Assembly (NCBI GenBank): GCA_030526445.1
Contig: JAUNCV010000054.1
Location: forward strand, 1-12,194
Direction of reading: 5' to 3'
DNA: 12,194 bases
Source: Bacteroidales bacterium
GTDB lineage: Bacteria; Bacteroidota; Bacteroidia; Bacteroidales; UBA3663
Part shown: piece after piece, positions 1-6,292 of the stretch
How positions within the stretch are numbered: position 1 is the stretch's first letter
Layout: every line of letters begins with the position of its first letter
Notes under the pieces: model-generated
Seen by the model: the letters and a program-made list of their open reading frames with translations, nothing else
What the model was told of the DNA's origin: nothing
Databases searched by the model: none
Position numbers and translations under genes: made by a program

Positions 1-522
1 AAGGCTGCTGCCGATCCAACAAGCCCAAGCTACCAGCCAGCTATTGGTCAGTTCCGCGATGGCGCTAAGATTAAGGCAGATATGCCTTCATTCTTCGCTG
101 TTGGTGCACAGTATAGCCCAATTGAGCGCCTCCGCATCAATGCCGGCTACCATGTTTATGGCGATAAGAATGCCTCTCAGTATGGCAACAAGCAGGATCT
201 TATTGACGACAATACCTGGGAGATCACTTCGGGCGTTGAGTTCGATATCATTGAGCGTCTCACCGCCAGCGTAGGCTTCCAGACCACTCAGTATGGTTTT
301 AGCGATGCCAACATGAACGACCTCAGCTTCAGCACCTCTTCAAATAGCTATGGCTGCGGTTTCCGTGTTGGTCTTACCAAGCATGCTACTCTCGACGTGT
401 CTTATATGAAGACCGTCTATAAGGATCGCACTGTAGCTACTCAGACCGAGGCTGGTCAGAAGCTTGATACCTACAGCCGCGACAACCGCGTGTTTGGCGT
501 GGGCGTGAATCTCACATTCTAA
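1..522 (+). CDS. Outer-membrane beta-barrel protein, FadL/OmpP1 (TodX) type, C-terminal part
   Basis: The frame is open from base 1, so the N-terminus lies outside the window; 173 residues and a TAA stop are visible. The sequence shows alternating hydrophobic and polar strands with aromatic ends, for example FFAVGAQYSPIERLRINAGY and WEITSGVEFDIIERL. It ends in VFGVGVNLTF, with the terminal phenylalanine typical of outer-membrane barrels recognised by the BAM machinery. The succession of strands resembles the end of the OMPP1/FadL/TodX family, whose members carry hydrophobic compounds such as long-chain fatty acids across the outer membrane. The ligand here is unknown. The gene is oriented towards the PUL and separated from it by terminators on both strands, so it is probably a separate transcription unit. 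The barrel assignment is firm; the FadL assignment rests on remembered family likeness. Confidence 0.75.
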   Translation, partial: KAAADPTSPSYQPAIGQFRDGAKIKADMPSFFAVGAQYSPIERLRINAGYHVYGDKNASQYGNKQDLIDDNTWEITSGVEFDIIERLTASVGFQTTQYGFSDANMNDLSFSTSSNSYGCGFRVGLTKHATLDVSYMKTVYKDRTVATQTEAGQKLDTYSRDNRVFGVGVNLTF

Positions 523-568
523 CATAGCAACATAGGTTTATAAAATTTCATAGTATTACTGATTTTGC

Positions 569-607
569 AAAGAGAGTGCGTCGTGGCGACACACTCTCTT
601 TATTTAT
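569..607 (+). terminator. Rho-independent terminator of the FadL-type gene
   Basis: A 15-bp stem (569-583 with 587-601) has one C/A mismatch (579/591) and a 3-base loop TGG. A T-rich tract (TTTATTTATT) begins in the last stem bases. It starts 46 bases after the stop codon at 522 and has the right orientation to end that transcript. The stem is partly A/T at its base, and the reverse strand has only a weak T-tract, so it acts mainly on the plus strand. Confidence 0.85.
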
Positions 608-616
608 TCAAAAACA

Positions 617-754
617 GGCATCATAGATGACCGATGCTGGTCTTAATAGAAGCCCAAGGCTCGTCTTAATAGAAGCCTCATTTCAGGCATCAGTGACGAC
701 CGAAGCCAGTCATCACTGATGACCGCTCTTTGTCATCAGTGATGACCCAAAAAT
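617..754. repeat. Six-unit degenerate tandem repeat, 23-bp period, palindromic core
   Basis: Six consecutive units start at 617, 640, 663, 686, 709 and 732, each exactly 23 bp after the last. Each has a conserved core of about 16 bp, best written GTCATCAGTGATGACC, then about 7 variable bases. Core positions 1, 3, 5, 7, 10, 11, 13 and 15 are identical in all six units. Units 2 and 3 share an exact 15-bp segment (GTCTTAATAGAAGCC). Units 5 and 6 have cores that are palindromes around one central base. Because that central base is C in one and G in the other, 709-723 is an exact reverse complement of 732-746 and can form a 15-bp hairpin with an 8-base loop. The period is not a multiple of 3 and no open frame covers the array, so it is not coding. 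It lies between the ends of two converging transcripts. Function unknown: a REP-like intergenic element or a set of protein-binding sites are possibilities. There are no CRISPR-length repeats or spacers. Confidence 0.85.
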
Positions 755-760
755 CAACTC

Positions 761-792
761 TCTGCCGAGAAAGATTTTTTTCTCTCGGCAGA
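761..792. other. Perfect inverted repeat / hairpin between converging genes
   Basis: A perfect 10-bp stem (TCTGCCGAGA at 761-770 with TCTCGGCAGA at 783-792) encloses a 12-base A/T-rich loop containing a run of seven T. On the plus strand no T-tract follows. On the minus strand a short ATTTTT follows a few bases later, so it could be a weak secondary terminator for the PUL transcript or a relic of one. It starts seven bases after the tandem array. The structure is clear; the function is not. Confidence 0.6.
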
Positions 793-821
793 AAAGTGAA
801 ATCGGCCCAGTATTGTGCAAA

Positions 822-864
822 TGAAAAATATCCCGAACTATTGGTGAAAATAGCTCGGGATATT
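822..864 (-). terminator. Rho-independent terminator of the PUL operon
   Basis: Bases 827-842 pair with 849-864 in a 16-bp stem with one A/C mismatch (837/854) and a 6-base loop (843-848). Read on the minus strand, the stem runs into a T-rich tract (ATTTTTCATTT). It lies about 45 bases beyond the stop codon of the GH3 gene at 909 and would end the operon transcript. On the plus strand the stem is followed by ATTCCTTTT, so it might also stop read-through from the left. Confidence 0.8.
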
Positions 865-908
865 CCTTTTAAACTAACTATCTTATAAACTAAAACATGA
901 GTCGCAAA

Positions 909-3164
909 TTACAGTGTCCAGGGAAGAGTAGCCTTGATATCGGCCGAAGAGAAGCCAACGTGGAAAAGGAACTTGCCAGGTTCGGCTTTCCACTGCATGC
1001 TCTCAACATCGAAGAATGAGAGAGCGCGCTCATTGAGCGAGAGCTTGACCTCACGGCTTTCGCCTGGCTGAAGCATTACTTTGGCGAAGGCCTTGAGCTC
1101 CTTAACGGGACGATCGACACTGGCCTCAACGTCGTTAACATAGAGCTGAACTACCTGTGCACCAGCTATCTTGCCGGTATTTGTGAGCGTGCAAGTCACA
1201 ACTGGGAGACCATTTTCGGTAACTACTTTGGCATCGGCCAGCTTAAATGTGGTGTAACTCAAGCCATGACCGAAGGGGAAAGCAGGAGTAAGTTTCTGAC
1301 GGTCAATATGGCGATAGCCAACATAGAGGCCTTCGCTGTAGGTGATGTCCCATTCGTTTTTATCGCTTCGTTTGAGGCCAGGATAGCGGCTCTCATCGCC
1401 ATAGAGAGGACTTTGAGTGAGATCGGCATAATAGGTCATAGCCAGTCGGCCCGATGGGTTGACGTCGCCAGTCAGGACATCGGCCAAGGAGTTGCCAGCT
1501 TCAGAGCCTAAGTACCAGTCTTGCAGCACGCAAGGAACTTTCTTGAGCCAAGGCATTTGAACCGGATTGCCCGAGATGTTGACCACAACGAGGCGAGGAT
1601 TGGCAGCTACAAGTGCTTCAATCACGTCATCTTGACCATAAGGCAAGCCATATTGCTGGCGGTCAGTGCCTTCGGCATCCTGATGGTCGGCCTTGTTCAA
1701 GCCGCCGATGAAGATGACCAAATCGGCAAGTTTGGCTTCGCGAACGGCTTCGGCAATGAGTTCGGCCGGAGAGCGGTCGTCTTTGAGGCTCTGTCCGGTT
1801 GAGACGCCGTTATACTCGCCGCCCACATCGCCTACATAGCCTCGGGCGTAAGCTACTTCAACACCGGTGCCAGCCAATCGGGTCTTGAGGCCATCGAGCG
1901 GAAGCACTTCGTGACGAGCTTTGAGCGAAGAGGAACCGCCGCCCACGGTCATCATCTTAATGGCATTTTCGCCCACTACGAGGATGCGCTTGGTGCTTGC
2001 CAGATTGAGCGGAAGGAGCGGAGCGGCCTTCTTCTGTCCTTTGCCCCTCACTGCCTTGTTCTGCAACAGAACGATTGACTCTGCGCCCACTTGGCGAGCC
2101 AAGGCAATGTGAGCCTCGCTGCCCATTGAGCCCCATGGGCGGTTTGGGTTCATAGAAGTGCGGAATATCATGCGGAGCACGCGGCGCACTTTGTCATCGA
2201 GCTGTTCGGTACTTTCTTTGCCAGCAAGGATGAGCTCCTCGTAAGGCTTGGCCATGAAGTAGTTATCATAGGCGTTGGTCTTGTTCATGGTAAGGCCATC
2301 GGTCCAGGTGCCAAACTCCATGTCGAGCGAATTGTGAATAGCCTCGACGGTGCTCTGAGTTCCTCCCCAGTCTGAGATAACTGTGCCATCGAATCCCCAT
2401 TCTCCTTTCAGAATCTTGTTCATGAGGTAGTCGTTGTGGCAAGCGTGCTGACCGCGGAAGAGGTTGTATCCGCCCATGATGCTCATGGCTTTACCCTCTT
2501 TGACAGCAGCCTCGAAGGCCGGCAGATAAATTTCGCGCAAGGTTCGCTCGTCGCAAATAGCATTGCTGGTATAGCGGTTCACCTCGTTGTTGTTGAGGGC
2601 GTAATGCTTCACACAAGCCGCCACGCCTTGCTCTTGCACGCCGAGGATGTATTGTGTCACCATCTGGCCCGAAAGATAAGGATCTTCGCCCAGATATTCG
2701 AATGAACGGCCGTTGAGCGGATTGCGTAAAATGTTGCATCCTGGGCCGAGAAGAACACTCTTGTTGCGGTAACGAGCCTCTTCGCCGATGCTAACGCCAT
2801 ACTGATGAGCGAGTTCAATGTTCCAGGTCGAAGCCAGAGCAGAGAGCGCGGGGAATGCGGTGCACGAGTCATTGGTGCAACCGGCCTGTTCCCATTCGTC
2901 CCAAAGCACGTCGGGACGTATGCCGTGCGGACCATCAGTGCACCACACTTCGGGAATGCCGAGACGTGCCACGCCCGGGCTTGAGAATTTGCTTTGAGCA
3001 TGAATCACGCCAATCTTTTCGTGCAGAGTCATGCGCGAAAGAGCGTCTTCAACGCGTTCTTCGAGCGGCTGTGCCGGGTTTTGATATACCGGCAACTTGC
3101 TTTGTGCATTCAGACCTCCTGCAACAAGGAGACCGCCTATTGCTAAGGTTATTGCTTGTTTCAT
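909..3164 (-). CDS. Periplasmic GH3 beta-glucosidase
   Basis: Glycoside hydrolase family 3 exo-enzyme of 751 residues, expected to remove terminal beta-linked glucose from oligosaccharides imported by the SusC/D system. A type I signal peptide covers about residues 1-20 (cut after LNA), without a lipobox, so the periplasm is the likely site. The N-terminal barrel domain (about 35-340) contains the substrate-binding KH pair (186-187) and the nucleophile Asp265 in VISDWGG. The second domain (about 355-600) contains AEGTDR, whose Glu498 is the likely acid/base. A fibronectin-III-like domain closes the protein (about 655-740; VVQLYVND, RPVKELKAF). There is no PA14 insertion. A short basic, lysine-rich linker joins the first two domains (369-380). 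The ATG start puts a lysine before the hydrophobic signal core. It is the last gene of the operon, 57 bp after the GH16 gene and followed by a terminator. Family is sure; specificity for beta-1,3 or beta-1,4 links is inferred from the neighbours. Confidence 0.93.
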   Translation of the reverse strand: MKQAITLAIGGLLVAGGLNAQSKLPVYQNPAQPLEERVEDALSRMTLHEKIGVIHAQSKFSSPGVARLGIPEVWCTDGPHGIRPDVLWDEWEQAGCTNDSCTAFPALSALASTWNIELAHQYGVSIGEEARYRNKSVLLGPGCNILRNPLNGRSFEYLGEDPYLSGQMVTQYILGVQEQGVAACVKHYALNNNEVNRYTSNAICDERTLREIYLPAFEAAVKEGKAMSIMGGYNLFRGQHACHNDYLMNKILKGEWGFDGTVISDWGGTQSTVEAIHNSLDMEFGTWTDGLTMNKTNAYDNYFMAKPYEELILAGKESTEQLDDKVRRVLRMIFRTSMNPNRPWGSMGSEAHIALARQVGAESIVLLQNKAVRGKGQKKAAPLLPLNLASTKRILVVGENAIKMMTVGGGSSSLKARHEVLPLDGLKTRLAGTGVEVAYARGYVGDVGGEYNGVSTGQSLKDDRSPAELIAEAVREAKLADLVIFIGGLNKADHQDAEGTDRQQYGLPYGQDDVIEALVAANPRLVVVNISGNPVQMPWLKKVPCVLQDWYLGSEAGNSLADVLTGDVNPSGRLAMTYYADLTQSPLYGDESRYPGLKRSDKNEWDITYSEGLYVGYRHIDRQKLTPAFPFGHGLSYTTFKLADAKVVTENGLPVVTCTLTNTGKIAGAQVVQLYVNDVEASVDRPVKELKAFAKVMLQPGESREVKLSLNERALSFFDVESMQWKAEPGKFLFHVGFSSADIKATLPWTL

Positions 3165-3221
3165 TATTTTATTTTCTATTTTCGATGCGTCGGCTGTTCA
3201 TGCTTCGGCATTTATGAATTT

Positions 3222-4331
3222 TTATTTTTGCCAGACACGCACCCAATCGACCTTCATAGTGACCGGAAGTGCTGATTCATCGACACCTTGCTGTCCGCCC
3301 CAAGCGCCGCCCCAGGCAAGATTGAGAATGACATAGAATGGAGCGTCGTATGGCCAATCGGCAACACCAAGGCCTTTGTTCGGGTAGTAAAGTGTCTTCT
3401 TTCCATCGACATAGAACTGGAAATAGTCTTTGGTCCACTCCATTCCATAAGTGTGGAAACTGCCTTCAGCGCCAGCACAATAAACCTCTTTAGTGACTTG
3501 AGTGTTGTTGCTGTGCACGTGGGCATCGGCATGAAGGCTTGACGAGACGTAATTGGGATGATAGCCAACTTCTTCCATGATGTCGATCTCGCCATCGTGA
3601 GGCCAAGACTTGAAGTTGACAGGCATCATCCAGAAGGCTGGCCAGGTGCCTTTGCCCGAAGGAAGACAGATGCTGGCTTCTACATAGCCGTATTTCCAGC
3701 CAGTGCTCTGGTGTGCATAAACGCGGCCGGAATATATTTTTCCGTTTTCTTTGAAGCAGTTGATGGAGAGAATGCCATCTTTCACTTCGGCCACATTGCG
3801 GCCTGCAGGAGAAGATGTGTCAACATAAGTCTGCAACTCATTGTTGACCCAACCGGCATCGGCCACCTGATAGCTCCAGCCTTGGCCGCGAGTCAGAGGT
3901 CCGTCTGTGTCAAACTCATCGTGCCAGGCCAGTTCATAACCTTCGAGCGGACATGCTATGCTGGGCTTTGTTGCCGCTTGCTGAGACACTTTGACATATT
4001 GGCGATTGGTGCCACACTTGACGGTGAGTTGCCCTTCGCGCGGCTTGAAACTGATATTCTCGGTAGCTGCAATGGTGAGCTGATAGTCGCCAGCCGAGCC
4101 GTAGTCGGGCGAAACCTGAATCCAGTCTTCACCATTGGTGGCAAAGGCTCGCCATTCGCCCGAAGCCGAGATGCTGAGATGGGTCTGGCTGCTTTCGGCC
4201 GAAATTACAATGCTTTGAGCGGAGAGTTTCAGGCTGTCGGCCGAGATGGGAGAATCTTCACCGCTGCCTCCGCAAGCGCAGAGGACAACGGTGGATGATA
4301 ATAGAATAGATAGGATAGACATCCGATACAT
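3222..4331 (-). CDS. Surface lipoprotein: BACON domain plus GH16 endo-beta-glucanase
   Basis: 369-residue endo-acting beta-glucanase (laminarinase or lichenase type). A lipoprotein signal ends at Cys20 (LCAC), followed by GGSGEDS; acidic residues shortly after the cysteine resemble Bacteroidota surface-export signals. Residues about 34-119 look like a BACON domain (WIQVSPDYGSAG, then VKVSQQ). The catalytic domain (about 130-368) contains GEIDIMEEVG, the GH16 ExDxxE signature with nucleophile Glu248, helper Asp250 and acid/base Glu253. WVNNELQTY, GTWPAFWMMP and the ending VDWVRVWQK also fit GH16, close to subfamily 3 (laminarinase-like). The ATG at 4331 is preferred over the one three codons later because it keeps an arginine before the hydrophobic segment. 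It lies 40 bp after the binding-protein gene and 57 bp before the GH3 gene. The expected role is first cleavage of polysaccharide on the cell surface. Beta-1,3 versus mixed-linkage activity cannot be settled here. Confidence 0.92.
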   Translation of the reverse strand: MYRMSILSILLSSTVVLCACGGSGEDSPISADSLKLSAQSIVISAESSQTHLSISASGEWRAFATNGEDWIQVSPDYGSAGDYQLTIAATENISFKPREGQLTVKCGTNRQYVKVSQQAATKPSIACPLEGYELAWHDEFDTDGPLTRGQGWSYQVADAGWVNNELQTYVDTSSPAGRNVAEVKDGILSINCFKENGKIYSGRVYAHQSTGWKYGYVEASICLPSGKGTWPAFWMMPVNFKSWPHDGEIDIMEEVGYHPNYVSSSLHADAHVHSNNTQVTKEVYCAGAEGSFHTYGMEWTKDYFQFYVDGKKTLYYPNKGLGVADWPYDAPFYVILNLAWGGAWGGQQGVDESALPVTMKVDWVRVWQK

Positions 4332-4371
4332 TCGGGAATTATGAATTTATAAGTTCTGACGAATTTTGATA

Positions 4372-6273
4372 TTATTCAGCCGACTCCTGGACGATGATGT
4401 CCTTGATAGTCACCTCGCTACCAGCAGGATTGCCGGCGAAGTCGAGTGCAAGTTTGAAGCCTGCTGTGGTGTTTTCGCCCTTGGTGAGCGAAACGCCGGC
4501 AATTTGCACAATCTGATCTTCGTAAGGAGTCTTGTAAGCATGGCGGTCGGCGGTGAGGAAGTTTTCGTCATTGCCATCTTCTGTGAGTTTGAAGGTGATG
4601 CCTGGCTGCTCTTCGTTCGAATAGATGGTGAAACGGATGTCGTACTTCTTGCCAGCCACAATGTCTGTAGCGCTGAGATCGGTACTGATGTGCCACTGAG
4701 CCTGCCACTGGTCTGAGGTTGCCTCGGGCAAAATGATGGTGAAGCTGTTGCCATCAATTTCGGTCTCAGGGTCTGCTATTTGTGACCATCCTGGAGCATA
4801 ATAGAAGCTGAGCGTGTTGTGTTCGCCCTTGAGCCAGAGGTTCTTCTCGCCGGTGAGGTCCCAGCTAACGTTTACTTCTGGCTGCTCTGGTTCTTGCTCT
4901 TTGGCAGGAGGAGTGATTGTGTTCTTGCTGTGATCGATGAGCACAATGTCTTTGATGGTGATTTCGGTGCCATCAGGGTTGCCGCCGAAGTCGAAAACCA
5001 TCTTGTAATTGCCATCGAGTGCCTGACCAGGAAGTTCGGTGAAATATACTACGGTTTCACCGCCTTGAATATCGGCACGCTCGTTAATGAGCGAAATCTG
5101 ATCATCTTCACTGGTGAGTTTGATAGTAACGCCGGGCACATCGTTGTTCGAAACAAAGATGCATGAGAAGTCATAGCTTGCATCGGCTGGAACATTGGCA
5201 TTGCTGAGGTTGGTACTGAGCTGATACTGAGCCTGCCACTGCATATCGGTAGCAGTAGGAAGTATTACGCTATACTTGCCATCAGCCTCGCTGTGCTCAT
5301 AGTCGGGGAGACCTTCCCAGCTGCCGCCATGTGCATAGTAGAGAGAGCGGAATGAAGCGCCAGCCTCTTTCCAGAGATTGTCTGGGCTGTTGGTATCGAA
5401 ACCGCCGAAGGCAACTTCGTGGGTTGTGGTGAGAAGATAGTGCCAGGCAATGGCTCCATTATCGGCCACAAGTTCCATAGCCTTCGTTGTGAGATTGAGC
5501 ACACGATAGCGAGGAGTGTTCCAGATGTCGTCGTTGGCAATGTATGGGAAATAGGTTCCCTTAGGGAATGTGAGATACAGGTCATCGCCATCAACTTCGA
5601 AGTTGTAGGTGCTCTGCTGCACCTCAACAGGCACGCAGAAGTCTTCGTCGAGATGATATTCGGGCCAAAGCGAGCAGCCGGTGTTCACATAGATTGTGCC
5701 GTGTTTGCCTGGGTCGAAGGTGTAATTCATATCGGCAGTGAAGGTGAGCGAGTTGTCATAGACGCCAAAGTCTTTCTTGTCGTCTGGAGCAGCACTCCAC
5801 CAGTTGGTGCCATTGGTGCTAGGTTCACCGCAGCCGAGGTGACCTGCTGCGGCATTGTCAATGAACCAAGGATCGCGCGATATCTTGTTGACATACTGCG
5901 TGAAATCGACAATTGAGTTGTCAATATGGAATGTCTTGGTGATCTTGCCCTCGCTTATGCCGTTGCGGTTGCCAATCTGTACGGTAACAGTATAGTCGCC
6001 TGCTACGGTATAGATGCGTTTAGCACCATTGGTGGTAAAGGTTTCTGTTTTCTTGCCTGTATTGACAGTCCAGACAGGATAAACCTCTTTGACACCGTCG
6101 AGCGAGAAAGTGACTTGATTGATGTTCTGGTCAACATTGAGGTTGATGTTGCCTTCGAAAGTCTGCACAGCTGGCAGTCCGGCTTCACTGATGCCCTCGA
6201 AGGTCTCTGGTGAGCAGGCGGTCAGACCTGCTCCCAGAATTGCTCCCAACATGTATTTAGAGATATTCTTCAT
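4372..6273 (-). CDS. Surface glycan-binding lipoprotein with PKD-like domain and two tandem CBM-like repeats
   Basis: 633-residue lipoprotein (lipobox LTAC, Cys20) in the position of a SusE/SusF-type surface glycan-binding protein, directly after SusD. An N-terminal Ig/PKD-like domain spans about residues 40-118 (YTVAGDYTVTVQIGNRNG). A middle region (about 135-290) is rich in aromatics (WFIDNAAAGHLGCGEPS, NWWSAAPDDKKDFGVYD) and resembles a region common in Bacteroidota PUL lipoproteins that I cannot name with certainty. Two homologous modules follow, about 299-447 and 478-628. Each starts NLW, contains QWQAQ and a PGxTxKLT strand, and ends DFxGNPxGxExTIKDI. They look like beta-sandwich carbohydrate-binding modules of CBM4 type. 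A Pro/Glu-rich linker (about 455-467) separates them. No catalytic signature is seen. It lies 19 bp after the SusD gene. Its role is probably to hold glucan chains near the GH16 enzyme and SusC/D; ligand unproven. Confidence 0.82.
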   Translation of the reverse strand: MKNISKYMLGAILGAGLTACSPETFEGISEAGLPAVQTFEGNINLNVDQNINQVTFSLDGVKEVYPVWTVNTGKKTETFTTNGAKRIYTVAGDYTVTVQIGNRNGISEGKITKTFHIDNSIVDFTQYVNKISRDPWFIDNAAAGHLGCGEPSTNGTNWWSAAPDDKKDFGVYDNSLTFTADMNYTFDPGKHGTIYVNTGCSLWPEYHLDEDFCVPVEVQQSTYNFEVDGDDLYLTFPKGTYFPYIANDDIWNTPRYRVLNLTTKAMELVADNGAIAWHYLLTTTHEVAFGGFDTNSPDNLWKEAGASFRSLYYAHGGSWEGLPDYEHSEADGKYSVILPTATDMQWQAQYQLSTNLSNANVPADASYDFSCIFVSNNDVPGVTIKLTSEDDQISLINERADIQGGETVVYFTELPGQALDGNYKMVFDFGGNPDGTEITIKDIVLIDHSKNTITPPAKEQEPEQPEVNVSWDLTGEKNLWLKGEHNTLSFYYAPGWSQIADPETEIDGNSFTIILPEATSDQWQAQWHISTDLSATDIVAGKKYDIRFTIYSNEEQPGITFKLTEDGNDENFLTADRHAYKTPYEDQIVQIAGVSLTKGENTTAGFKLALDFAGNPAGSEVTIKDIIVQESAE

Positions 6274-6292
6274 TGTCGTGTTTTTTTAAGAA

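Noticed and set aside
640..677. The exact 15-bp direct repeat as a target-site duplication of an insertion sequence
   Set aside because: The two copies are only 23 bp apart and belong to the six-unit tandem array; no transposase or terminal inverted repeats lie between them.
617..754. CRISPR array
   Set aside because: The 23-bp period leaves only about 7 variable bases between cores, far too short for spacers, and no cas gene is present in the window.
3558..4298. Long open frame of 246 codons on the plus strand, antisense to the GH16 gene
   Set aside because: It lies entirely within the GH16 gene, its translation shows no recognisable domain or signal, and it mirrors the codon bias of a real gene with clear catalytic motifs on the other strand.
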